A stretch of DNA of 64,000 bases from Ga0077527 sp038316355 (GTDB lineage: Bacteria > Pseudomonadota > Gammaproteobacteria > Burkholderiales > SG8-41): the NCBI GenBank assembly GCA_038316355.1, contig JBBQAO010000012.1:1-64000 (forward strand), given 5' to 3'. Positions 41,144 through 49,627 of the stretch are shown piece after piece. The translations under genes and the position numbers were made by a program. Position 1 is the stretch's first letter. The number at the start of each line of letters is the position of its first letter. The notes under the pieces are model-generated. The model had not been told where the DNA came from. It searched no databases and saw nothing but the letters and a program-made list of their open reading frames with translations.

Positions 41144-41614
41144 ATGAACCTGAACGTCACGATGATTGCGCAGGCAATCACGTTTTTCGTTTTCATCCTG
41201 TTTTGCGCCAAGTTCGTCTGGCCGCCGTTGACCCGCGCGCTGGAAGCCCGTCAGAAGCAGATTGCAGACGGACTGGCCGCCGGCGAAGAAGGCCGGCAGT
41301 CGCTTGAGCGCGCGGCAAAGGATGCTGATGCAGCGATCGCACAGGCGCGTAATCGCGCCAACGAGATCGTCGCGCAAGCCGAGAAGCGTGGCAGCCAGAT
41401 GATCGAAGAGGCGAAATCCACAGCCAAGGTCGAAGGCGACCGTCTGGTTGCCGGTGCCAAGGCCGAAATCGATCAGGAAGTTTCCCGCGCCAAGGAAATG
41501 CTGCGCGCGCAGGTGGCTACCCTCGCAGTGGCCGGTGCCGAGCAGATCCTCAAGCGCGAAGTCGATGCCAAGGTGCATGCTGACATGCTCGCTGCCATGC
41601 AGCGTCAACTGTAA
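41144..41614 (+). CDS. atpF: F-type ATP synthase subunit b
   Basis: A 156-residue peripheral-stalk subunit: one N-terminal membrane helix (IAQAITFFVFILFCAKFVW) and then a long charged coiled coil (ARQKQIADGLAAGEEG, AKDADAAIAQARNRANEIVA, and on) that binds delta. Length and position match the single-b type. Confidence 0.97.
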   Translation: MNLNVTMIAQAITFFVFILFCAKFVWPPLTRALEARQKQIADGLAAGEEGRQSLERAAKDADAAIAQARNRANEIVAQAEKRGSQMIEEAKSTAKVEGDRLVAGAKAEIDQEVSRAKEMLRAQVATLAVAGAEQILKREVDAKVHADMLAAMQRQL

Positions 41615-41644
41615 AAAGAAACTACAAAAGACACACGGACAACC

Positions 41645-42181
41645 ATGGCCGAACCGGTGACCATCGCGCGACCTTACGCAGAAGCGGTGTACAAACTCGC
41701 CTGCGAGAACAACGCGCTGGCGCAGTGGTCGGACGCGCTGGCCAATCTGGATGCAGTGGTCGGTGATGCCCGTGTGCAAGCGATCATCAGCGATCCGAAT
41801 GTCAGCGCGCATCAGCTCGACGGTTTTGTGCTGAGCGTGATCGGCGACAAGCTGGATGACGTGGCGCGCAACTTCATTCTGGTGCTGGTGCAGAACGGTC
41901 GCCTGGAACTGACGCCGTATATCCGCGGCGTCTACGAAAGCCTGAAACGCGAGCATGAAGGCACACTTGAAGCGAACGTGATCTCGGCGCTGCCGATCAG
42001 CGATGAGCAGGTGAAGACGCTGGTCGCTGCACTGGAAGCGAAATTCAAACGCAAGATCACGGCCAAAGTCGAAATTGATCCGCAATTGATCGGCGGCGTG
42101 AAAATCGTCGTCGGCGACAAAGTCATCGATGCAACGGTGCGCGGCAGGCTGGATGCGATGGCCGCCGCGCTTACCCACTAA
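41645..42181 (+). CDS. atpH: F-type ATP synthase subunit delta
   Basis: A 178-residue stalk subunit with the N-terminal helical bundle (TIARPYAEAVYKLACENNAL) and the C-terminal ITAKVEIDPQLIGGVKIVVG motif (in two parts) typical of delta/OSCP. It joins the b stalk to the alpha3-beta3 head. It lies 30 bp after atpF and 17 bp before atpA. Confidence 0.97.
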   Translation: MAEPVTIARPYAEAVYKLACENNALAQWSDALANLDAVVGDARVQAIISDPNVSAHQLDGFVLSVIGDKLDDVARNFILVLVQNGRLELTPYIRGVYESLKREHEGTLEANVISALPISDEQVKTLVAALEAKFKRKITAKVEIDPQLIGGVKIVVGDKVIDATVRGRLDAMAAALTH

Positions 42182-42198
42182 GGTATTAGGAGCAACAC

Positions 42199-43740
42199 AT
42201 GCAACTCAATCCTTCCGAGATCAGCGAACTCATCAAAAGCCAGATTCAGAATCTGGCAGGGACCACCGAAGCGCGTACCCAGGGCACGGTGATTTCAGTG
42301 GCCGACGGCATCTGCCGCATCCACGGCGTTGCCGACGTGATGCAGGGCGAGATGCTGGAATTCCCGAAAAACACCTTCGGCCTTGCGCTGAACCTAGAGC
42401 GCGACTCGGTCGGCGCGGTGATTCTGGGTGCCTACGAGCATATTTCCGAAGGCGACACCGTGAAGACCACGGGCCGCATTCTCGAAGTGCCGGTAGGTCC
42501 CGAACTGATCGGTCGCGTGGTCAACTCGCTGGGCGAACCGATCGACGGCAAAGGCCCGATCAACGCCAAGATGACGGACGTGATCGAAAAAGTCGCGCCG
42601 GGCGTGATTGAGCGTAAATCGGTATCTCAGCCCGTACAGACCGGCATCAAGGCGATCGACGCCATGGTGCCCGTTGGTCGTGGCCAGCGCGAACTGATCA
42701 TCGGCGATCGCCAGACCGGGAAGACCGCGGTGGGGATTGACGCGATCATCAACCAGAAGGGCAAGGACCTGATCTGTATTTATGTTGCGATCGGTCAGAA
42801 AGCCTCTTCAGTCAAAAACGTGGTGCGCAAGCTTGAGGAACATGGCGCGATGGAATACACCATCGTGGTCGCTGCAACGGCCTCAGAATCTGCCGCGATG
42901 CAGTTCATTGCGCCCTACTCCGGCTGCACCATGGGCGAATATTTCCGCGATCGCGGCCAGGACGCACTGATTATTTATGACGATTTGACCAAACAGGCCT
43001 GGGCCTATCGCCAGGTATCGCTGCTGCTGCGCCGCCCCCCCGGTCGCGAAGCCTATCCCGGCGACGTGTTCTACCTGCACTCGCGTCTGCTGGAGCGTGC
43101 TGCCCGCGTCAATGAAGATTATGTTGAGAAATTCACCAAAGGTGCGGTCAAGGGCAAGACCGGTTCGCTGACCGCACTGCCGATCATTGAAACCCAGGCT
43201 GGCGACGTCACGGCTTTTGTGCCGACCAACGTGATTTCGATCACTGACGGCCAGATTTTTCTCGAAACCGATCTGTTCAACGCCGGTATCCGTCCCGCGA
43301 TCAATGCCGGTATTTCGGTGTCCCGCGTCGGTGGTGCTGCGCAGACCAAGGTCATCAAGAAGCTGGGTGGTGGTGTGCGTCTGGCGTTGGCGCAGTATCG
43401 CGAACTCGCGGCTTTCGCGCAGTTTGCATCGGACCTCGACGAAGCCACCCGCAAGCAGCTGGAGCGTGGCCGTCTGGTGACCGAACTGATGAAACAACCG
43501 CAGTACGAGCCCCTGCAGGTCTGGGAAATGGCCCTGCTGCTGTTTGCCGTCAACGGCGGTTATTTTGACGATGTCGACGTCAAGAAGGCCTTGGCGGCCG
43601 AGAAATCAATGCGCGACTACATCAAGGCCAAGTTCGGTGAACTGGTCAATCGCATCGAAGACACTAAAGACATGTCCAAGGATGATGAAGTGCAGTTGAC
43701 GGCTGCGATCAAGGACTGGAAGCAGAACGGCTCTTACTAA
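42199..43740 (+). CDS. atpA: F-type ATP synthase subunit alpha
   Basis: A 513-residue head subunit: N-terminal beta barrel, Walker A GDRQTGKTAVGID (about 170-182), DDLTKQAWAYRQVSLLLRRPPG (in parts) and SVSRVGGAAQ with the arginine that reaches the beta-subunit catalytic site. It carries the non-catalytic nucleotide sites. ATG at 42199 preceded by TAGGAG. Confidence 0.98.
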   Translation: MQLNPSEISELIKSQIQNLAGTTEARTQGTVISVADGICRIHGVADVMQGEMLEFPKNTFGLALNLERDSVGAVILGAYEHISEGDTVKTTGRILEVPVGPELIGRVVNSLGEPIDGKGPINAKMTDVIEKVAPGVIERKSVSQPVQTGIKAIDAMVPVGRGQRELIIGDRQTGKTAVGIDAIINQKGKDLICIYVAIGQKASSVKNVVRKLEEHGAMEYTIVVAATASESAAMQFIAPYSGCTMGEYFRDRGQDALIIYDDLTKQAWAYRQVSLLLRRPPGREAYPGDVFYLHSRLLERAARVNEDYVEKFTKGAVKGKTGSLTALPIIETQAGDVTAFVPTNVISITDGQIFLETDLFNAGIRPAINAGISVSRVGGAAQTKVIKKLGGGVRLALAQYRELAAFAQFASDLDEATRKQLERGRLVTELMKQPQYEPLQVWEMALLLFAVNGGYFDDVDVKKALAAEKSMRDYIKAKFGELVNRIEDTKDMSKDDEVQLTAAIKDWKQNGSY

Positions 43741-43771
43741 GCCTTTTGCTACTTACAAAATAATTGTTTAA

Positions 43772-43784
43772 AATCAAACACTTA
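43772..43784 (+). promoter_or_regulatory. IHF-consensus site between atpA and atpG
   Basis: AATCAAACACTTA fits WATCAANNNNTTR exactly and follows an AT-rich stretch. It lies four bases before the atpG start codon, where a ribosome site would be expected; none is obvious. Function is inferred only. Confidence 0.3.
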
Positions 43785-43788
43785 TAAC

Positions 43789-44652
43789 ATGCCCGGCTCG
43801 AAGGAAATTCGTACCAAGATCAAGAGCGTGCAAAACACGCGCAAGATCACCAAGGCGATGGAAATGGTTGCAGCCTCGAAAATGCGCAAGGCGCAGGATC
43901 GTATGCGCATGTCGCGGCCGTATGGCGAAAAAATCCGCAACGTTGCCGCGCACATCAGCCACGCGAATCCGGAATACCGCCATCCTTTCCTCGTCGCGCG
44001 CGATTCGGTCAAACGCATCGGTCTGATCGTGGTTACCACCGACAAGGGCTTGTGCGGTGGCTTGAACACCAATGCCCTGCGGCTGGCGCTGAACAAGATC
44101 AAGGAATGGGAAGCGCTGGGCGAAGAGATTGAAGTGTGCGCGCTCGGCAACAAGGGCCTGGGTTTCATGCAACGGCTCGGTGCCAACGTGATTTCGCAGG
44201 TCATCGGCCTCGGCGACAAGCCGCAGATGGAAAAACTGATCGGCGCGCTGAAGATCATGCTCGACGGTTACACGCAGGACCGTTTCGACCGGCTGCTGAT
44301 TATTTACACCAAGTTTGTCAACACCATGAAGCAGGAAGCGGTGGTTGAACAGCTGCTGCCGCTGTCGGGCGATGCGCTGGGCGCACCCGAAGGCTCCTGG
44401 GATTACATCTACGAGCCGGACGCCAAAGCGGTTCTCGACCAGGTGCTGACGCGTTATGTCGAAGCGCTGATTTACCAGGGCGTGGCCGAGAATATGGCTT
44501 CCGAACAGTCGGCACGGATGGTGGCGATGAAGTCGGCATCGGACAACGCCGGCAAAGTGATCGACGAATTGACATTGATTTACAACAAGTCGCGGCAGGC
44601 TTCGATTACCAAAGAGCTGTCGGAGATTGTCGCAGGTGCGGCGGCAGTATGA
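43789..44652 (+). CDS. atpG: F-type ATP synthase subunit gamma
   Basis: A 287-residue rotor subunit with the terminal coiled coil formed by SKEIRTKIKSVQNTRKITKA and ARMVAMKSASDNAGKVIDEL, and the conserved TDKGLCGGLN. It turns inside the alpha3-beta3 head. An AT-rich 48-bp gap with no clear ribosome site precedes the ATG. An intercistronic hairpin (ACCTGC 44681-44686 with GCAGGT 44694-44699) lies after the gene in an unusually long 141-bp gap before atpD. Confidence 0.97.
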   Translation: MPGSKEIRTKIKSVQNTRKITKAMEMVAASKMRKAQDRMRMSRPYGEKIRNVAAHISHANPEYRHPFLVARDSVKRIGLIVVTTDKGLCGGLNTNALRLALNKIKEWEALGEEIEVCALGNKGLGFMQRLGANVISQVIGLGDKPQMEKLIGALKIMLDGYTQDRFDRLLIIYTKFVNTMKQEAVVEQLLPLSGDALGAPEGSWDYIYEPDAKAVLDQVLTRYVEALIYQGVAENMASEQSARMVAMKSASDNAGKVIDELTLIYNKSRQASITKELSEIVAGAAAV

Positions 44653-44793
44653 CGTCGCGTCAAGCGATTGGGCGGCACTGACCTGCGTTTTGTGCAGGTG
44701 ATGGGGAGACCGGATTGCTTAAGTGCGGCAGCGGTGTGATGTTGCTGTCGGATGATCTGATTGTTTGACGAAATTTTGATTTAGGGATTGACC

Positions 44794-46194
44794 ATGAGCC
44801 AGGGAAAAATCATTCAGTGTATCGGCGCGGTGATCGACGTCGAATTTGCCCGCGACCAGATGCCGCATATTTATGACGCGCTGACCATGGACGGCAGCGA
44901 GCTGACGTTGGAAGTGCAGCAGCAGCTCGGCGACGGCGTGGTGCGCACCATCGCGCTGGGTTCCTCCGACGGTCTGCGCCGCGGCATGATGGTGACTAAT
45001 ACCAAGGGGCCGATCATGGTGCCGGTCGGACCGGCCACGCTGGGGCGGATCATGGATGTGCTGGGCCGCCCGATCGACGAAGTAGGTCCGGTCAAGGCTG
45101 ACAAGACCATGTCCATCCACCGCACGGCGCCGACCTATGAAGAACTGTCGCCGTCGCAGGATCTGCTTGAAACCGGGATTAAAGTTATCGATCTGGTCTG
45201 CCCGTTTGCCAAGGGCGGCAAGGTCGGCCTGTTCGGCGGTGCCGGCGTCGGCAAGACCGTGAACATGATGGAATTGATCAACAACATCGCCAAGGCGCAC
45301 TCGGGTCTGTCGGTGTTCGCCGGTGTCGGTGAGCGCACCCGCGAAGGCAATGACTTCTATCACGAGATGATGGATGCCGGCGTCGTCAACAAGGACGACC
45401 TGTCGAAATCAAAAGTGGCGATGGTCTACGGCCAGATGAACGAACCGCCGGGCAACCGTCTGCGCGTGGCGCTGACCGGCCTGACCATGGCCGAAGCCTT
45501 CCGTGACGAGGGCCGTGACGTGCTGTTTTTCGTCGACAACATCTACCGCTACACACTGGCCGGCACTGAAGTGTCCGCGCTGCTGGGCCGGATGCCGTCG
45601 GCGGTGGGTTACCAGCCGACACTGGCCGAGGAAATGGGCCGTCTGCAGGAACGCATTACCTCGACCAAGACCGGTTCGATCACGTCGATCCAGGCCGTTT
45701 ACGTGCCGGCGGATGACTTGACCGATCCCTCGCCAGCCACGACCTTCGGCCATCTGGATTCGACAGTGGTGCTGTCGCGCGACATCGCCTCTCTCGGTAT
45801 ATATCCCGCGGTGGATCCGCTGGATTCGACCTCGCGCCAGCTTGACCCGCATATCGTCGGCGAAGAGCACTACAACACTGCCCGCGCGGTGCAGGCGACG
45901 CTGCAGCGTTACAAGGAACTGCGCGACATCATCGCGATTCTGGGCATGGACGAGCTGTCGCCCGAAGACAAGCTGGCGGTGTCCCGCGCGCGCAAGATTC
46001 AACGTTTCCTGTCACAGCCGTTCAGCGTCGCCGAGGTGTTCACCGGTTCGCCGGGCAAATACGTGTCGCTGAAAGACACCATCAAAGGTTTCAAGATGAT
46101 CGTCAGCGGCGAGTGCGATGCCTTGCCGGAACAGGCCTTCTACATGGTCGGCGGCATCGAAGAAGCGTTCGAGAAGGCAAAAACCCTGCAGTAA
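44794..46194 (+). CDS. atpD: F-type ATP synthase subunit beta
   Basis: The ATG at 44794 (MSQGKIIQCIGAVIDVEF) is chosen over a TTG two codons earlier; AGGG lies upstream. The 466-residue protein holds the catalytic Walker A GGAGVGKTVNMMEL, VGERTREGNDFY with the catalytic glutamate, and VLFFVDNIYRYT. It makes ATP at the alpha-beta interface. Confidence 0.98.
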   Translation: MSQGKIIQCIGAVIDVEFARDQMPHIYDALTMDGSELTLEVQQQLGDGVVRTIALGSSDGLRRGMMVTNTKGPIMVPVGPATLGRIMDVLGRPIDEVGPVKADKTMSIHRTAPTYEELSPSQDLLETGIKVIDLVCPFAKGGKVGLFGGAGVGKTVNMMELINNIAKAHSGLSVFAGVGERTREGNDFYHEMMDAGVVNKDDLSKSKVAMVYGQMNEPPGNRLRVALTGLTMAEAFRDEGRDVLFFVDNIYRYTLAGTEVSALLGRMPSAVGYQPTLAEEMGRLQERITSTKTGSITSIQAVYVPADDLTDPSPATTFGHLDSTVVLSRDIASLGIYPAVDPLDSTSRQLDPHIVGEEHYNTARAVQATLQRYKELRDIIAILGMDELSPEDKLAVSRARKIQRFLSQPFSVAEVFTGSPGKYVSLKDTIKGFKMIVSGECDALPEQAFYMVGGIEEAFEKAKTLQ

Positions 46195-46225
46195 CAGGCA
46201 GGAAATTCGAGGTAAGGAAATAACA

Positions 46226-46657
46226 ATGGCCGAAGCCGTTCACACCATGCATGTCGATGTCGTCAGCGCGGAAGAGCAGATCTATTCCGGCGAGGCGGAG
46301 TTTGTCGTGTTGCCCGGCGAAGCGGGTGAGCTCGGCATTTATCCGCGCCACACCCCGCTGATCACCCGCATCAAACCTGGCGAAGTACGTATCAAGCCGG
46401 TGGGTGGCGGTGCCGAGGAATTAATTTTTGTCGCCGGCGGAGTGCTTGAAGTGCAGCCAAAGATGGTCACCGTGCTCGCTGATACCGCCATTCGCGGTGC
46501 CGATCTCGATGAAGCCAAGGCCACCGAGGCGCTGAAACAGGCCGAGGAAGCACGCAAGAATGCCCAGAGCAAGCAGGAAGTGGCGACCGTCGAAGCCGAG
46601 TTGGCCGTACTCGCAGCCCAACTTGCAGCGATCCGGAAATTGCGCGGCAAACGCTGA
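46226..46657 (+). CDS. atpC: F-type ATP synthase subunit epsilon
   Basis: The ATG at 46226 (AEAVHTMHVDVVSAEEQIYS) follows a purine-rich GGTAAGGAAA; the open frame upstream overlaps atpD and is a shadow. The 143-residue protein has the N-terminal beta sandwich (FVVLPGEAGELGIYPRHTPL, VAGGVLEVQPKMVTVLADTA) and the C-terminal two-helix hairpin rich in Ala/Glu/Lys that can inhibit ATP hydrolysis. Last gene of the operon, followed at once by a strong terminator. Confidence 0.97.
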   Translation: MAEAVHTMHVDVVSAEEQIYSGEAEFVVLPGEAGELGIYPRHTPLITRIKPGEVRIKPVGGGAEELIFVAGGVLEVQPKMVTVLADTAIRGADLDEAKATEALKQAEEARKNAQSKQEVATVEAELAVLAAQLAAIRKLRGKR

Positions 46658-46680
46658 TGTGCGGACGCCTCACCTGCAAC

Positions 46681-46707
46681 AAGGGCGGCTGCTAGCCGCC
46701 CTTTTTT
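46681..46707 (+). terminator. Rho-independent terminator of the atp operon
   Basis: AAGGGCGGCT (46681-46690) pairs with AGCCGCCCTT (46694-46703) across a three-base loop, followed by a T-run. It ends 10 bp before the glpD ATG, so glpD needs its own start of transcription or readthrough. Confidence 0.92.
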
Positions 46708-46717
46708 GTTTTCAATC

Positions 46718-48220
46718 ATGACCGCGAATCAGCCTGTCGATGTACTGGTGGTCGGCGGCGGAATCAACGGTACCGGCATTGCCCGCGATGCGGCAGGACG
46801 AGGACTGTCCGTGCTGCTGGTCGAAAAAAATGACCTCGGCGGCGCCACCAGTTCCGCCAGCAGCAAGCTGATCCACGGCGGTTTGCGCTATCTCGAGCAA
46901 TTCGAATTCCGGCTGGTGGCCGAAGCGTTGCGTGAGCGCGAGGTGCTGCTGAATACCGCACCACACCTGGTTCGCCCGCTGCGTTTTGTGATGCCGCATG
47001 TCCCGGAACTGCGTCCGGCATGGATGATCCGTGCCGGACTGATTTTGTACGACATGCTGGCACGACGACAGACGCTGCCCGGCTCTGCTGCCATCGACCT
47101 GTCGCAACCGCCTTACAGCAATGGTTTGAAGCCGGCATTACGCACTGGTTTCATCTATTCCGATTGCTGGGTGGACGACGCCCGGCTGGTCATTGCCACG
47201 GCCCGTTCCGCGCAGGCGCGTGGTGCGCGCATCTGTCCGCGTACGGCCTGCACGGCCCTCCGCCGCGACGGTGCACAGTGGCGGGCCGTACTGCAGCCGG
47301 CGGGCAAAGCTGCGGAAGAAATCCGCGCACGATTTGTCATCAACGCCACCGGCCCCTGGGCGAAAAGCTTTCTAAGCGGGATTGCGGGACTGGACCTGCC
47401 GTTCAGGCTGCGGCTGGTGCAGGGCAGTCATATCATTGTGCCGAAACTGTACGAGGGGGAGCATGCCTTCATCCTGCAGAACTACGACCGCCGGGTGATA
47501 TTTGCCTACCCGTACCAGGAAAACTGCACGCTGATTGGCACCACGGATGTCGAATTAAGCGGTAGCGTTGATGATTGCGCTGCAAGCGCCGATGAAGTGC
47601 GCTATCTGTGCCGGGCGGTGAATCGCTATTTTCAGCGTGCGGTGACCGAACAGGATGTGATTTATCGTTATGCCGGCATCCGGCCGCTGTTCGATGACGG
47701 CAGCAATAATCCGTCGCAAGTGACGCGCGACTATGCACTGCGGATCACGGGCGCGGCCGGGACGGCGGCCCTGCTCTCGGTGTTTGGCGGCAAAATTACC
47801 ACCTACCGTGCCCTGGCTGAGCAGGCAGTCGATGCGTTGCGACCGTGGTTTCCTGATTTGGGACCGCACTGGACCAAAACGTGTGCACTGGATGGCGGTG
47901 ATCTCGGGGCCGCTGGTTTCCCCGGCCTGCAGCAGCAGACGGCGCGTGATTACCCCTGGTTGCCCCGGCCCATGTTGCTTGCCCTGACGCAGCGTCATGG
48001 CGCCAATGTGCACGCACTGCTCGCCGGAGCAGACAGTATGGCCGGGATGGGTACGGATTTCGGTGCCGGACTCCATGCACGCGAAGTGGATTACTTTCTC
48101 GAGCAGGAATGGGCGATGACCGGTGAAGATGTGCTGTGGCGGCGGAGCAAATGCGCACTGCAGTTGACTCCAATACAACAACAGGCCGTGATCGCGTACG
48201 TGGCGGCACGCGCAAGTTGA
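46718..48220 (+). CDS. glpD: Aerobic glycerol-3-phosphate dehydrogenase
   Basis: The ATG at 46718 (MTANQPVDVLVVGGG) is preferred; a TTG at 46706 is in frame but lies in the terminator tail. The 500-residue flavoprotein has the FAD fold VGGGINGTGIARDAAGRG, SSKLIHGGLRYLEQFEFRLV, GTTDVELSG, RYAGIRPLFDD and SVFGGKITTYRALAE, the full GlpD pattern. It oxidises glycerol-3-phosphate at the membrane and feeds electrons to quinone. No ribosome site is seen. No glpK or glpF is nearby. Confidence 0.93.
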   Translation: MTANQPVDVLVVGGGINGTGIARDAAGRGLSVLLVEKNDLGGATSSASSKLIHGGLRYLEQFEFRLVAEALREREVLLNTAPHLVRPLRFVMPHVPELRPAWMIRAGLILYDMLARRQTLPGSAAIDLSQPPYSNGLKPALRTGFIYSDCWVDDARLVIATARSAQARGARICPRTACTALRRDGAQWRAVLQPAGKAAEEIRARFVINATGPWAKSFLSGIAGLDLPFRLRLVQGSHIIVPKLYEGEHAFILQNYDRRVIFAYPYQENCTLIGTTDVELSGSVDDCAASADEVRYLCRAVNRYFQRAVTEQDVIYRYAGIRPLFDDGSNNPSQVTRDYALRITGAAGTAALLSVFGGKITTYRALAEQAVDALRPWFPDLGPHWTKTCALDGGDLGAAGFPGLQQQTARDYPWLPRPMLLALTQRHGANVHALLAGADSMAGMGTDFGAGLHAREVDYFLEQEWAMTGEDVLWRRSKCALQLTPIQQQAVIAYVAARAS

Positions 48221-48241
48221 TGTTTATGCGATAATTTTCAT

Positions 48242-49624
48242 ATGCGCACACAAGTCGTCATACTCGCCGCCGGTCAGGGCAAACGGATGAACTCCGATCT
48301 GCCGAAGGTGCTGCATCCACTGGCCGGAAAACCGCTGATTGCCCATGTCGTATCGGCCGCGCGGGCGATTCATGCGGAGCAGATTTGTATCGTTCACGGC
48401 CACGGCGGAGACCGGGTGCAGGCAGCACTGTCCGGTAAGGATCTGGTGTATGCGCTGCAAGTGCCGCAGCAAGGCACCGGCCACGCTTTGCAGCAGGCGC
48501 TGCCCCGGTTAAGCAAAGCCCCGGTGACACTGGTGTTGTACGGCGATGTGCCGCTAGTGCGCGCTGCGACATTGCAGGCCCTGCTCAAGGCGGCCGGAAC
48601 AGGCGTCGCAATACTGACCGCGGAACTCGATGACCCCGCCGGTTACGGCCGCATCCTGCGCGACAAGGCCGGCCGTGTGACTGGCATTGTCGAACAAAAA
48701 GACGCCACTGCCGCACAGCGGCGGATTGGTGAAATCAACAGCGGCATCATGGCACTGCCCACAGCGCGATTGGCGAAATGGCTGCCGCAACTGAAAAACA
48801 AAAATGCACAAAAAGAGTATTACCTGACTGACCTCATCGCGCTGGCGGTCAAGGATAGCGTGCCGGTGGCCGCCATCAAGGCAGATGATGCCGGTGAAAT
48901 CCAGGGCGTCAACAGCAGGGCGCAACTGGCGCAGCTCGAACGCACCCATCAATGGCAGCAGGCCTCGCAGTTGCTTGATGCCGGCGTTACTCTGGTGGAT
49001 CCGCTGCGTTTTGACCTTCGCGGCGCACTGCATTGCGGCCGTGATGTGCAGATCGACGTCAACTGCGTGTTCGAAGGCAGGATCACGCTGGGTGACAATG
49101 TCAGTATCGGCGCGCATTGTGTGCTGAAGGATGTAACCATCGGTCCGGGTACCCGCATCGAACCGTTTTCCCATCTTGACGGTGCACAGATCGGTGCGCG
49201 CTGCCGCATTGGCCCTTATGCGCGTATTCGTCCGGGCACGCAGTTGGGCGCAGAGGTGCATGTCGGCAACTTTGTTGAAATCAAAGCCAGCGACATTGGC
49301 GACGGCTCCAAGGCCAATCATCTTACGTATGTTGGTGATGCCAGCGTCGGGCGCAACGTCAACATTGGCGCAGGCACCATTACCTGCAATTACGACGGTG
49401 CCACCAAGCACCGCACCGTGATCGAAGACGATGTGCACATCGGTTCCGACGTGCAGCTGGTGGCACCGGTGCGGGTGGCACGCGGCGCCACGGTGGGTGC
49501 GGGGGCGACGCTGTGGAAAGATGTGCCGCCCGGTGGACTGGCGATCAATCCCAAGACCCAGGAATACCGTGCCGGCTGGCAGCGCCCGCGCAAGCCGGTC
49601 AAACGCACAACGGGGCGGAACTAG
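48242..49624 (+). CDS. glmU: Bifunctional GlmU: UDP-GlcNAc pyrophosphorylase / GlcN-1-P acetyltransferase
   Basis: A 460-residue enzyme. The N-terminal nucleotidyltransferase domain has VVILAAGQGKRMNSDLPKVL, LYGDVPLV, GYGRILRD and EINSGIM. The C-terminal left-handed beta helix has hexapeptide repeats (IGDGSKANHLTYVGDASVG, GAGTITCNYDGATKHRT) with acetyltransferase residues. It makes UDP-GlcNAc for peptidoglycan and lipopolysaccharide. glmS follows after 3 bp, so the two steps of the pathway are coupled. Confidence 0.97.
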   Translation: MRTQVVILAAGQGKRMNSDLPKVLHPLAGKPLIAHVVSAARAIHAEQICIVHGHGGDRVQAALSGKDLVYALQVPQQGTGHALQQALPRLSKAPVTLVLYGDVPLVRAATLQALLKAAGTGVAILTAELDDPAGYGRILRDKAGRVTGIVEQKDATAAQRRIGEINSGIMALPTARLAKWLPQLKNKNAQKEYYLTDLIALAVKDSVPVAAIKADDAGEIQGVNSRAQLAQLERTHQWQQASQLLDAGVTLVDPLRFDLRGALHCGRDVQIDVNCVFEGRITLGDNVSIGAHCVLKDVTIGPGTRIEPFSHLDGAQIGARCRIGPYARIRPGTQLGAEVHVGNFVEIKASDIGDGSKANHLTYVGDASVGRNVNIGAGTITCNYDGATKHRTVIEDDVHIGSDVQLVAPVRVARGATVGAGATLWKDVPPGGLAINPKTQEYRAGWQRPRKPVKRTTGRN

Positions 49625-49627
49625 CGC

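Noticed and set aside
40562..42178. Minus-strand open frame of 538 codons across atpB-atpE-atpF-atpH
   Set aside because: It crosses four well-supported genes on the other strand; composition is that of a shadow frame.
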